A stretch of 64,000 bases of DNA from the NCBI RefSeq assembly GCF_030209835.1, contig NZ_JARVRF010000011.1, forward strand, positions 213,004 to 277,003, read 5' to 3'. Below, piece by piece: positions 36,503 through 44,904 of this stretch. Each line of letters begins with the position of its first letter. The first letter of the stretch is position 1. The position numbers were made by a program, and so were the translations under genes. Origin of the DNA: Arthrobacter sp. efr-133-R2A-120. Lineage in GTDB: Bacteria > Actinomycetota > Actinomycetes > Actinomycetales > Micrococcaceae. The notes beneath the pieces were generated by a model, which was not told the origin of the DNA, made no database searches, and saw only the letters and a list, made by a program, of their open reading frames with translations.

Positions 36503-37057
36503 GTGGTTTTTACGGTCATTTACGATGCCAACGTCTTGTATCCAAGCATGCTCCGTGACCTGCTGATCCGGGTTGCTCAGGCCGGGTTGGTTCGGGCCCG
36601 GTGGACCGAAGCCATCCTCGATGAGACCTTCCGGAATCTCAAGCAGAACCGGCCGGACCTGGACCCGGCGAAGCTTGACCGGACCCGGGAGTTGATGTGC
36701 GCTGCGGTGCCGGATTGCATCGTCGATGACTACCAGCCTCTGGAACAGGTCTTCATGGGCCTCCCGGACCCGGGGGATGCCCATGTGATGGCGGCGGCGT
36801 TGAAGGTGCAAGCGCAAGTAATCGTGACGAACAATCTGAAGCATTTTCCGGCGGAAGTGCTTGGTCGTTGGGGTGTTGAGGCCAAACATCCCGATGATTT
36901 CCTCATGGACCAGTTCTACTTGGACGCGGTGGAACTCCACGTTGCCGTGCGCAACATGTCCGAGGCCTACCGGAATCCACCGCTGGGCGTTGACGATGTC
37001 CTGGATCGTCTCGAGTCCGAGGGAATGCCTCAAATCGCGTCAGCCCTTCGCAGGTAA
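36503..37057 (+). CDS. PIN-domain toxin (VapC-like RNase)
   Basis: 184 residues from GTG 36503. PIN signatures: FTVIYDANVLYPS (~residue 3, first acidic residue), a central Glu in RWTEAILDETFRNL, GLPDPGDAHVMAAALK (~residue 88, paired Asp) and VIVTNNLKHFP (~residue 112). These acidic residues coordinate Mg2+ for RNA cleavage in VapC-type toxins. The protein is longer than a typical 130-residue VapC because of a C-terminal helical extension. As a toxin-antitoxin pair at the end of an att-bounded segment, it would stabilise the island. Confidence 0.82.
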   Translation: MVFTVIYDANVLYPSMLRDLLIRVAQAGLVRARWTEAILDETFRNLKQNRPDLDPAKLDRTRELMCAAVPDCIVDDYQPLEQVFMGLPDPGDAHVMAAALKVQAQVIVTNNLKHFPAEVLGRWGVEAKHPDDFLMDQFYLDAVELHVAVRNMSEAYRNPPLGVDDVLDRLESEGMPQIASALRR

Positions 37058-37397
37058 GACGCACACCATTCTCGTCCAGCGCCCCGACCAGCGTTTCCTC
37101 GTGGAGGCGACTCGGTCATGGACGACCGCAGTCGTTTCCGGACCGGGCCAAGGTAAGGGCCACCAACCGCATGGACGTTGCGTGACTCTCTCCGCTATTG
37201 GGCTGTGACCAGGCTGGCTGCCGGTCATGCAGTGGTTCGTTGTTGGAACCATGAATGCTCGAAGGAGGTGACCACTGATGAGATGTGACCGGACCGTTGC
37301 ACCTGCCGGGCTGCGTGGGATTCGCGCGGGACTGAATGCTGGGACCTGCGTGATGGACTGCTTGGGGCTCACCGGCGGATGCGTGGGGACAGAAAAA

Positions 37398-37582
37398 GGG
37401 TGTGCACAATGTGCACACCCTGGCCGTCGGACTCGGCCGTACCGCGGCCGGACTGGCTCGTACTCGGCATGTTTTCGGGAGTTCCCAGTGATTCCGAGGC
37501 CCGGAACCCGGTTCGAGTCCCACCTCGGGCACAGTGTTTCCCCTCGTCAGAGGGGTTTTTGCTTTAACGTGTGTACAAAGCT
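37398..37582. repeat. att-like unit, copy 3 (right edge of island)
   Basis: A perfect palindrome with 11-bp arms, GGGTGTGCACA / TGTGCACACCC around a single A (37398-37420). The tRNA 3'-end core (37512-37533) starts exactly 112 bp after the GTG that opens the palindrome (37400), and the half-site GTGTGTACAAA is at 37569-37579. CCCTC..GAGGGG plus T's after the core forms a terminator-like hairpin. The palindrome arms differ from copies 1 and 2 (TGCACA in place of TTGACA) but changed symmetrically. The 340 bp between the PIN gene and this unit hold a strong AAGGAGGTGACC ribosome-site-like sequence at 37263 but no credible gene. Confidence 0.8.
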
Positions 37583-37829
37583 TGACAAGGGCCTCTGACG
37601 CTTGGTTGGCGGGCCGGTGGCTGGCTGCCGCGGTGGCCTATGAAGGTGTTTGGGGTGGCGGGTTCAGGGTCCCGGCTGGACCCCAAACACCCATTCTCGG
37701 GATGGATTGAGAGGTCCGGATGTAGTGCTTCCCCGATGAACGCTTGCCCGTTTGGTGCAGCACATTTGTTCTGTCGCTTCCGTCCGGCTGACGATGGAGA
37801 GTTCCACAGATCCGCGCGCTCTGTGATGT

Positions 37830-38125
37830 CCCGCCAGACGAGGCCATCCGGTTGAAGCCGGACGGAGGACGCGGGCGCCGGTGTCACGCCGAGACCGCAC
37901 TTGACCATCGCGAGTTGGGAATTGATCGAGTTGGCATAGTGCTGCGCGTTGGGGCTGAAGCCCGCCTGTCTGCATGCCGCAACGAGTTCGACGTGATATT
38001 CCGGCGAGATCGACCGGGGGAGCCAGACCCAGGAGTCTCCCCGGAAATCGGACAGACCGCCTTTTCTTCGGCAAGCGGGTGGTTCTTGGGGGATGGCAAT
38101 GGCCAACGTGGTCCCGGACCACGAT
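37830..38125 (-). pseudogene. LysR-type regulator, C-terminal fragment
   Basis: Minus-strand frames read LPSPKNHPLAEEKAV, then, one frame over, LSDFRGDSWVWLPRSISPEY, HVELVAACRQAGFSPNAQHY and SQLAMVKCGLGVTPAPASSV. This is the effector-binding domain of a LysR regulator (HPLA...WVWLPR...ACR.AGFSP...SQLAMVACGLGV). The DNA-binding half is missing and at least one frameshift is present. It lies between att copy 3 and a GntR gene, so island insertion or imprecise loss probably destroyed it. Confidence 0.7.
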
Positions 38126-38127
38126 GC

Positions 38128-38802
38128 TTATGCCTTGAGGCTTTTCTCCACGATGGGCAGGCACTCATTGCGGCTGTGTTCGACATGCGCGAAGGCGAGG
38201 GCTGCGGCGAGCTCGGAGTGTCCTTCGGTGATCGCCTGCACGATGGCGCTGTGCTCGTGGTGTTGCACGAGTTGGTCGCGGTCGGAGGCCACATGGAAGA
38301 GTCGGCGGACCTGGCCGTTCACTGGCGACATGAGCCTTCTGAGGAGATGGCTGCCGCTGAGCTCAAGGATCTCCTCATGGATCTTCGAGTTGATATCCGC
38401 GATAAGGTTCTCGTTGTTCTCCTGCAGGACAGCCTCCGCAGCGCCCAAGAGGTCCCTCAGCCGGCTTGCGTCGGTGCCGCCCGCGCAGGCCTGGGCCGCG
38501 AGCCGGGTGCCGAGGACTTCGAGACTTGACCGCACGTCGAACAGCTCGGTGACGGCCTGGACGGTCAGGTGGGTCACGACCGCCCCACGCCGGGGCAGGG
38601 TCTCGATGTAGCCTTCGCTCTCGAGCTGGGGGAGTGCCTCGCGTACGGGCACTCGCGATACCTGGAGTTCGAGCGCCACATCCCGCTCGCGGATCCGCTG
38701 TCCCGGAGGGAAGGTGCCGTCGATGATCCGCTCGCGGATCCACTCGTACACGTTGCCGGCGCGCGACGTCGAGACCGCCACGTTCGTTGCCTCTGCTGTC
38801 AC
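38128..38802 (-). CDS. GntR-family (FCD) transcriptional regulator
   Basis: 224 residues from GTG 38802, which has GAGGGGAA just upstream. The open frame extends to 38868, but that stretch overlaps an operator and lacks homology. Winged helix: IRERDVALELQVSRVPVREA then LPQLESEGYIETLPRRGAVV. FCD domain: ELFDVRSSLEVLGTRLAAQA, NSKIHEEILELSGSHLL and QHHEHSAIVQAI with metal-binding His. It is divergent from the cyclodeaminase-family gene and is the likely reader of the TTTGGCATRCCAAA sites at 38853, 38915 and 39971, controlling itself, that gene and the transporter. Confidence 0.87.
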   Translation of the reverse strand: MTAEATNVAVSTSRAGNVYEWIRERIIDGTFPPGQRIRERDVALELQVSRVPVREALPQLESEGYIETLPRRGAVVTHLTVQAVTELFDVRSSLEVLGTRLAAQACAGGTDASRLRDLLGAAEAVLQENNENLIADINSKIHEEILELSGSHLLRRLMSPVNGQVRRLFHVASDRDQLVQHHEHSAIVQAITEGHSELAAALAFAHVEHSRNECLPIVEKSLKA

Positions 38803-38852
38803 AAGATTCCCCTCTGGTTGGCCACAACGGCTTAAGCATGCACGGAACTTTC

Positions 38853-38864
38853 TTGGCATGCCAA
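38853..38864. promoter_or_regulatory. GntR operator, site 1
   Basis: TTGGCATGCCAA, a perfect 12-bp palindrome 50 bp upstream of the regulator's GTG start; the same core occurs at 38915 and 39971. Position suggests autoregulation. Confidence 0.7.
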
Positions 38865-38914
38865 TCATCTCCTAAGAGTCTTGGTTATTGCAATAATTTT
38901 CACACTTTGCACTA

Positions 38915-38928
38915 TTTGGCATACCAAA
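38915..38928. promoter_or_regulatory. GntR operator, site 2
   Basis: TTTGGCATACCAAA, one mismatch from the perfect palindrome, 43 bp before the cyclodeaminase-family start at 38971. Confidence 0.7.
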
Positions 38929-38970
38929 AGTGATCTATGGTGATTAGCAACACACCTGGAAGGAGTCCCC

Positions 38971-39957
38971 GTGACCCTCATTCTCAGCGCCTCGGACCTC
39001 GCCGCCTCGGCAGATATGGGCGCAACTATCCGAGCGATAGAGGCCAGCCTGGCAGACCAGGCGCGCGGCGCGGCCGACCAGCCCGGCCCGCTATCCATGC
39101 GGCTACCGGATACCGACGCGCGGTATCTCGTCATGGCGGCCGCATCGGCTCCGCAAGGCCTGGTCGCTTCAAAGCTGCTCTGTGACATCCCGTCTAACGC
39201 ACGGGCCGGTCTCCCTAGCCAGCGTTCGTCGATCGTTCTGACCGACCGGGCCACGGGGGAGACCCTCGCGCTTCTCGACGGCCGCGTGCCAACGCGGATC
39301 CGCACGGCGGCCATGACTGCGGTCGCTTCGCGCCACCTCGCCCGGCCCGAGAGTCGCATCCTGGGCCTCGTCGGGGCCGGGGCTCTCGCCTTAGCGCATG
39401 TGGAGGCGATTATGTCCGTCCTTCCGATTGACACCGTTATCGTTTGGTCGCGCACTGCCGAGACTTTGGACAGGTTCCGTCGGGCGGTCGAACCCGGCGG
39501 AACCGAGGTTATCAGGGCTGAAGGTGTTCGCGAGGTCGTGGAAATGAGCGACGTCGTCTGTACGCTCACTCCCTCGGAGTCCCCTATTGTCCTTGGGCGG
39601 TGGTTCCGGGACGGGCTGCACGTCAATGCCGTCGGGGCGCGTCCGCGCCCCGACCACCGCGAGCTCGACGCCGAGGCGATGTCCCGCTCGCGGGTCGTTG
39701 TTGACAGCCTTGAGACCGTCCTGGCCAAGTCGGGGGATCTTCTGCTGGCAGTCGACGAGGGGGCGTTGGCCCTCACCGACCTCGCTGGCGAACTCGGGCA
39801 GGTGATCATCGGTTCGATTGCGGGACGGGAGGGCCCGGATCAGATGACGCTCTTCAACTCCGTTGGCATGGGGCTGCAGGACCTTGCTATCGGGAGGCTC
39901 CTCTACGACGCGGCGCTCGAGCGGGGCCTGGGCGTACATGTCAATCTCTCCGACTGA
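38971..39957 (+). CDS. Ornithine cyclodeaminase/mu-crystallin family protein
   Basis: 328 residues from GTG 38971 after AAGGAG. The substrate domain (ARYLVMAAASAPQGLVASKL, DRATGETLALLDGRVPTRIR) and the NAD(P) domain (RILGLVGAGALALAHVEAIM near residue 130, DVVCTLTPSESPIV) are family-typical, including the R-T-x-A motif in VPTRIRTAAMTAVASRHLA. Members include ornithine cyclodeaminase, ketimine reductases and imine-forming amino-acid dehydrogenases. The adjacent transporter and amidohydrolase under the same operator suggest uptake and use of an N-acyl or cyclic amide compound whose amine product this enzyme handles. The exact reaction is unknown. Confidence 0.82.
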   Translation: MTLILSASDLAASADMGATIRAIEASLADQARGAADQPGPLSMRLPDTDARYLVMAAASAPQGLVASKLLCDIPSNARAGLPSQRSSIVLTDRATGETLALLDGRVPTRIRTAAMTAVASRHLARPESRILGLVGAGALALAHVEAIMSVLPIDTVIVWSRTAETLDRFRRAVEPGGTEVIRAEGVREVVEMSDVVCTLTPSESPIVLGRWFRDGLHVNAVGARPRPDHRELDAEAMSRSRVVVDSLETVLAKSGDLLLAVDEGALALTDLAGELGQVIIGSIAGREGPDQMTLFNSVGMGLQDLAIGRLLYDAALERGLGVHVNLSD

Positions 39958-39970
39958 GTCCCAGGTAGCG

Positions 39971-39984
39971 TTTGGCATGCCAAA
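39971..39984. promoter_or_regulatory. GntR operator, site 3
   Basis: TTTGGCATGCCAAA, a perfect 14-bp palindrome between the cyclodeaminase-family gene and the MFS gene. A weaker related pair, ATTTGGT (40022-40028) and ACCAAAT (40041-40047), stands just downstream and may be a further half-site pair. Confidence 0.7.
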
Positions 39985-40091
39985 ACGGAAAAACTCCACG
40001 AAATTTGATGACAAGGATCACATTTGGTGGAACCATGTATACCAAATCTCCTTAAGTACCACTTCTCCCAAACAAACAGAAAGGTACAGTG

Positions 40092-41555
40092 ATGGCATCT
40101 ACGCAATCACTACTGGAGCGGATGGACGGCATGCGGGTCGGCAGGCCTCATATCCAGCTCGCGTTAATCGGAGGCCTTGGGCTGCTCTTTGATGGCATGG
40201 ACGGTTCACTCGTCTCCTACATCCTGCCGATCATCAAGCCGCTCTGGCATTTGGATGGCGCCCAGTCCGGACTCATCGGCAGTGCGCTGCTCATCGGCAT
40301 CTTCATCGGTTCGATCGGCGCCGGAGTCCTCGGCGACCGGATCGGCCGCCGGCGCATCATGATGTACGCCCTCGCGCTCTACGCGGCGGCGACAATCGCG
40401 GCCGCATTCTCCCCGAGCTGGGAGCTCTTCTTCATTTTGCGGATCATTGCGGGCATCGGCATCGGCGCCGAATCGGCCATCATCCCGACCTTCATCGCGG
40501 AGTTCATCCCCAAGCACCGCCGCGGCTTCTTTGTCGGAGCCGTCGCCGGGTTCTTTGCCCTTGGCTACGTGAGTGCTGCCCTGATCGGCACCACGGTCGT
40601 CGCGGGACTTCCCGAAGGCTGGCGAATCGGCCAGCTCATCTCCGCCGCGCCCATCGTGATGCTGCTCTGGTGGCGGCGCGTGCTGCCCGAGTCCCCTCGG
40701 TGGCTGCTGACCCGCGGCCGTTACACCGAAGCGGAAGAAGTGGTGCTCGGCTTGGAGGAAGGACGACTCGTCCGGGCATGGCACGGGCCCCAGACCACCG
40801 CCGGAACCACGGCACCGAAAGCCCCACCCCTGTTCCAGCACGTTGATCTGTGGCGGCACGGGAACGCTCGCCGCACCGCGGTGGTCTGGCTGCTCTGGAT
40901 CGCCGTCACTTTCTCCTTCTATGGGTTCTTCGTCTGGATTCCCTCGCTCCTCGTGACCAAGGGAATGACGATCACTGGCAGCTTTACCTATTCCCTCATC
41001 ATCACCATCGCGCAGATCCCGGGCTACTACAGCGCCGCGTTCCTCAACGAAAGGCTCAGTCGGCGCGTCACGATCGCGCTCTATCTCCTAGGCGGAGCCG
41101 GCGCGGCGTTCCTCCTCTCCCAAGCGTCGAACGAAGGCGCCATCCTCCTCACGGGCTCACTCCTCTCGTTCTTCATGAATGGCTGCTACGCAGGCCTTTA
41201 CGCCTACACACCGGAGGTCTACGGGACCAAACTGCGGGCAACCGGCATGGGCAGTGCCTCCGCGTTCGGACGGGTCGGCGGCATCACCGCACCGATCCTC
41301 ATCGGTGCCGCCTTCCCGGCGCTGGGCTTCGGGGGCGTGTTCACGATGATCATGGCCGTCCTGGGCGGCGCCGCGCTGGTCGTCCTCGTCTTCGGACTCT
41401 CGACGAGCGGACGCTCTCTTGAGGAGATCGAGGGCGGGTCAGCGGATGAACCGGGGGAAGAAGTGGGGCCCGACGGCGGCAGCCCGACCTCCGTCGCGGG
41501 CGTACCCCGGACCGTGCGCACCAGTGAAGGAGGTGGCCATGGCAGTTCGCTCTGA
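40092..41555 (+). CDS. MFS transporter (metabolite:H+ symporter type)
   Basis: 487 residues with 12 predicted membrane helices. GLLFDGMDGSLVSYILP in helix 1, the GDRIGRRRIMM loop between helices 2 and 3, FIAEFIPKHRRGFFVG after helix 4 and RVLPESPRWLLTRGR after helix 6 are hallmarks of the sugar/aromatic-acid symporter branch of the major facilitator superfamily. The C-terminus is a Gly/Pro/Ser-rich tail. The ATG at 40092 follows AGAAAGG. The amidohydrolase gene overlaps its end by 17 bp. It most likely imports the compound degraded by the neighbours, under control of the GntR regulator. Confidence 0.87.
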   Translation: MASTQSLLERMDGMRVGRPHIQLALIGGLGLLFDGMDGSLVSYILPIIKPLWHLDGAQSGLIGSALLIGIFIGSIGAGVLGDRIGRRRIMMYALALYAAATIAAAFSPSWELFFILRIIAGIGIGAESAIIPTFIAEFIPKHRRGFFVGAVAGFFALGYVSAALIGTTVVAGLPEGWRIGQLISAAPIVMLLWWRRVLPESPRWLLTRGRYTEAEEVVLGLEEGRLVRAWHGPQTTAGTTAPKAPPLFQHVDLWRHGNARRTAVVWLLWIAVTFSFYGFFVWIPSLLVTKGMTITGSFTYSLIITIAQIPGYYSAAFLNERLSRRVTIALYLLGGAGAAFLLSQASNEGAILLTGSLLSFFMNGCYAGLYAYTPEVYGTKLRATGMGSASAFGRVGGITAPILIGAAFPALGFGGVFTMIMAVLGGAALVVLVFGLSTSGRSLEEIEGGSADEPGEEVGPDGGSPTSVAGVPRTVRTSEGGGHGSSL

Positions 41556-42735
41556 CCCTGGACGCTCCCGCGCCGCAACGATCGTCCTTCGTCGGGCGCA
41601 CATCCTCGACGTCGCGAGCGGGGAGCTCAGCCCGCCGCGGACCATTGTTTCCCGGGACGGCATCATCACCGAGATCTCGGACTCGACCCGCACGGTGGCG
41701 GATGCCGTCGAAATTGACGTGGCTGGCCAGACTGTCCTCCCGGGCCTCATCGACGCCCACGCCCACGTCACGCAGGCATCGGGGGACTTCAACGAGATCC
41801 TGTCCTGGTCGCCGCAGTACCACGCGGCCCGCACAGCCCGGGTCCTGCACGAGATGCTGCTGCGTGGCTTCACCCTTGTCCGGGACATGGGCGGGGCGGA
41901 CACCGGACTGGCCCGCGCCGTCGACGAGCGGCTCGTGACCGGCCCCCGCCTCAAGGCGGGTGGCCCGATCTTCGCCCCGACCGGAGGGCACGTCCTCACG
42001 AAGGTCTGCGACGGCGAAGTCGAGCTTCGCCGGGCACTGCGGGCCGAGTTTCGCGATGGTGCCGACCACGCCAAGCTCACTCTCTCGGGCGGCGTCGTGT
42101 CGAAGATGCGCCTCGAGGCACTCGGCTTTTCTGACGCGGAGGTCCTCGCCGCCGTCGATGAGGCCCGTCTCGCCCACCGGTACATCGCCGCGCACGTGTA
42201 TACGGCCGAGGCCGTGGCACGCGCGCTGCGTCTCGGCGTCCGCACGATCGAACACGGCAACCTGCTCGACGACGAGTGCATCCGGCTCTTCCTTGAGCGG
42301 GACGCCTTCTACGTCCCGACGCTCGCCACCTACTGGGCGATCCTCTCCGGGGTGACGGGCCACGGGCTCGACGCCGCCAAGAGGGCGGCAGTGGAGGACA
42401 TCTTCGAGCGCGGGCTCGAATCGCTCGCCAAGGCCTCGGTCGCGGGGGTCCGAATCGGGTATGGGACGGATCTCCATGGTGAGGGTCTGCCGCTGCAGCT
42501 TGAGGAGTTCCGGTTACGCGCGAGGGTACAGGAACCGCTTGAGGTGCTTCGCTCGGCCACCATCGTCGGTGCCGAGATCGTCGGGGAGGCCGGCCGCGCC
42601 GGCGTCGTGGGCGAGGGAGGGTACGCCGACCTGATTGTGGTCGACGGAGATCCCCTCTCAGACATCGGCGTCCTTGCCGACGGGCGCTCGCTTCGGCTCG
42701 CACTTGTTGACGGCGACCCTGTGCGCCCGGAGTAA
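41539..42735 (+). CDS. Metal-dependent amidohydrolase family protein
   Basis: 398 residues from ATG 41539, which has GAAGGAGG upstream and overlaps the transporter gene. Metal ligands of the amidohydrolase barrel: HAH in PGLIDAHAHVT (~residue 72), the bridging Lys in DHAKLTLSGGVVSKM (~residue 175), His in HRYIAAHVYT and RTIEHGNLLDD, and the Asp in IGYGTDLHGEG (~residue 310). The arrangement matches the Xaa-Pro dipeptidase/imidazolonepropionase-like branch (Sgx9260b-type), which hydrolyses N-acyl or peptidyl amides. It probably releases the amine or amino acid handled by the cyclodeaminase-family protein. Confidence 0.85.
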   Translation: MAVRSDPGRSRAATIVLRRAHILDVASGELSPPRTIVSRDGIITEISDSTRTVADAVEIDVAGQTVLPGLIDAHAHVTQASGDFNEILSWSPQYHAARTARVLHEMLLRGFTLVRDMGGADTGLARAVDERLVTGPRLKAGGPIFAPTGGHVLTKVCDGEVELRRALRAEFRDGADHAKLTLSGGVVSKMRLEALGFSDAEVLAAVDEARLAHRYIAAHVYTAEAVARALRLGVRTIEHGNLLDDECIRLFLERDAFYVPTLATYWAILSGVTGHGLDAAKRAAVEDIFERGLESLAKASVAGVRIGYGTDLHGEGLPLQLEEFRLRARVQEPLEVLRSATIVGAEIVGEAGRAGVVGEGGYADLIVVDGDPLSDIGVLADGRSLRLALVDGDPVRPE

Positions 42736-43365
42736 TCTATCGGCAGTGCCTGTATCGGGACTCCCGCCGCGACGTCCTGGGCGAATGAATCTGATTGGAC
42801 CATTGTGGGACCAAGAACCGTAAGCAAAGTCGCGATCTTGCGTCTTGTTTGGGCCCTAGCCAACCTCCCATCGTGAGTGGTGGGATCCCTCCCGGCGAGG
42901 CCGACAACAGCCGGATGCTGAAGTACCGTTTCCGGGCCGGCCGCGAACTGGCTTGTGCTCGACCATCCCCGGGCGTCCGGCAGAATCCCGACCGGAAGCG
43001 ATGCGGTCCGCCGCTTCTTGGGCAAAGATGGACGGTTAGCTGAGTCAGCGATCCGTTACAGCAAACTGGCTATGTTTCCGGTCCAGCTTGGCCTTGTTGT
43101 TGCTTATCGTGGGGACCGAATCCCCGAACGTGTATGCCGCCGACGAGGATCCACCAGTAGGAGTCATCCGCCTCCAGACGTCGGATGAGGGTCTGTCGCC
43201 CCAAGTCCTCGGCGGGATTGGGGAGGCCAACCAGGCTGGATCGCAACCTCCCGTACCGCCGGACGACCGGCTGCAACCACTTCAAAACAAGCAACAGGAC
43301 TCCTTCGGGACAGGACATGCTTGGGAGGGGCTTCCGGAATCATGAGTATGAGGCCCCCGGAGCGG
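42736..43365. other. Intergenic stretch between convergent operons
   Basis: About 630 bp. A minus-strand frame at 43070-43318 contains LIRRLEADDSYWWILVGGIH with protein-like composition but lacks a ribosome site and a known family. It may be a decayed small gene. No clear terminator hairpin with a T run was found. Confidence 0.35.
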
Positions 43366-44868
43366 CTAATTCTCCCGACGGCCGTCCACGAGGCGCGGCA
43401 CGCCGAGGGGGTTCTCCTCGCGCAGGGCCTCGGGCAGCAGATGCTGCGGGAAGCCCTGGTAAGCGACGGGCCGCAGGAAACGTTCGATCGCGGCCGTGCC
43501 CACTGAGGTGCTGCCGGCCGCCGTCGTCGCCGGGTAGGGGCCGCCGTGCTGCTGGGCATACGTGACCGAGACGCCAGTAGACCACTGGTTCCAGAGCACT
43601 CGCCCGGCCTTGCGTGCGAGGATCTCCACGAGCCCGTCCACCCGGCAGGAATCCGTTCCGTGGATTGTCGCGGTCAGTTGGCCCTCGAAGGTTTCAGCGA
43701 TCAGCGGAAGCTGGGACTCGTCGTCGTACGCCACGACCACAGCAGTGGGGCCGAAGCACTCGGCCTGGAGCGCGTGCGGTTCGGCAAGCATGTCCGTGGC
43801 TGTGGTCAGCAGGAGGGTGGGGCTCGGCGGGTCCGCCAGGGGATCGGTGCCCTGGGCCAGGACGTTCAGCCGGGGGTTGGACTGCAAGCCCTGCAGCCCT
43901 TCGACGTAGCCGGACTGGATCCGATCGTTGAGGAGAGGCATGGCCGGAGGTAGGACGGCGTCGCGCAATGCATCCATCAGGCCGGAATCCGCCGGGACGA
44001 AGAGCGTGCCGGGCTTGGTGCAGAACTGTCCCGCCCCAAGCGTGAAGGAACCGACGAAGGCCTCGGCAATCTCCGGGCCGCGCTTTGCGGCCGCAGCCTC
44101 GGTGACGAAGACGGGGTTGTTGCTGCCCAGTTCGCCGAAGAAGGGGATGGGTTCCGGACGTGAGCTCGCGATGTCGAAGAGTGCGCGTCCACCCGGAATG
44201 GAACCTGTGAAGGCACCGGCCTTAATCCGGGGATCGCGCAGGGCGGCGCCTCCGGCGGCGGTTCCGGTGATGAGCGCGAAAGTGCCCTCGGGAGCGCCGG
44301 CCGCGGCAAGGGCCGAGGCGACAACCTTGGCGGTGAGCAAGGAAAGCCCGGGATGGCCGGAGTGGGCCTTGAGCAGCACGGGGCTTCCGGCAGCAAGCGC
44401 CGAGGCAGTGTCTCCACCGGCCACCGAGAACGCGAAGGGGAAGTTGCTTGCCGCGAACACGACCACCGGCCCCGACGGCGCCAGTACACGGCGAATATCC
44501 GGCCGTGGAGCGCCCATAGGCCATTCGGCGTCGGCGTGGTCGATCCGGGCGTCAAGGTAACCGCCGTCGCGCAGCAGCTCCCCGAAAAGGCGCAGTTGGA
44601 AAGTGGTGCGCTTGAGCTCACCGCGGAGGCGGACCTCGGCCAGGCGGGTCTCGCGCTGTGCCACGGGGACCAACTGGCCGGCGGCGGCGTCGAGGGCGTC
44701 GGCGACGGCGTCGAGCAGCTTCGCGCGTTCGGCAGGCCGCAAGGCGGCGAGGGGCGCCGCGGCGGACTGGGCAGCAGCCAGGAGGGATTCCAGCTCGGCG
44801 TCAGTAGTGGGCGTTACGGCGCCGGCGTTGGATTGCTTGCCGGGCGTGTTTTGGGCGACGGTGGTCAT
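43366..44868 (-). CDS. NADP-type aldehyde dehydrogenase, 2-oxoglutarate semialdehyde (2,5-dioxovalerate) dehydrogenase
   Basis: 500 residues of the aldehyde dehydrogenase family. APSGPVVVFAASNFPFAFSV and LLKAHSGHPG form the cofactor region, GAFTGSIPGGRALFDIA the Rossmann turn, FFGELGSNNPVFV holds the catalytic Glu (~residue 256) and LGAGQFCTKPG the nucleophilic Cys (~residue 290). The FGELGSxNPVF wording is characteristic of ketoglutarate-semialdehyde dehydrogenases. In hydroxyproline catabolism this enzyme performs the last step, giving 2-oxoglutarate. It is the last gene of the cluster, 36 bp after the FAD subunit. Confidence 0.85.
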   Translation of the reverse strand: MTTVAQNTPGKQSNAGAVTPTTDAELESLLAAAQSAAAPLAALRPAERAKLLDAVADALDAAAGQLVPVAQRETRLAEVRLRGELKRTTFQLRLFGELLRDGGYLDARIDHADAEWPMGAPRPDIRRVLAPSGPVVVFAASNFPFAFSVAGGDTASALAAGSPVLLKAHSGHPGLSLLTAKVVASALAAAGAPEGTFALITGTAAGGAALRDPRIKAGAFTGSIPGGRALFDIASSRPEPIPFFGELGSNNPVFVTEAAAAKRGPEIAEAFVGSFTLGAGQFCTKPGTLFVPADSGLMDALRDAVLPPAMPLLNDRIQSGYVEGLQGLQSNPRLNVLAQGTDPLADPPSPTLLLTTATDMLAEPHALQAECFGPTAVVVAYDDESQLPLIAETFEGQLTATIHGTDSCRVDGLVEILARKAGRVLWNQWSTGVSVTYAQQHGGPYPATTAAGSTSVGTAAIERFLRPVAYQGFPQHLLPEALREENPLGVPRLVDGRREN

Positions 44869-44904
44869 GCTCGGTCTCCTTTCGGGAGGGGTTGGACTGA
44901 AGAG

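Noticed and set aside
42330..43025. 231-codon minus-strand frame downstream of the amidohydrolase
   Set aside because: Most of it is antisense to the amidohydrolase gene, and the remainder has no coherent domain.
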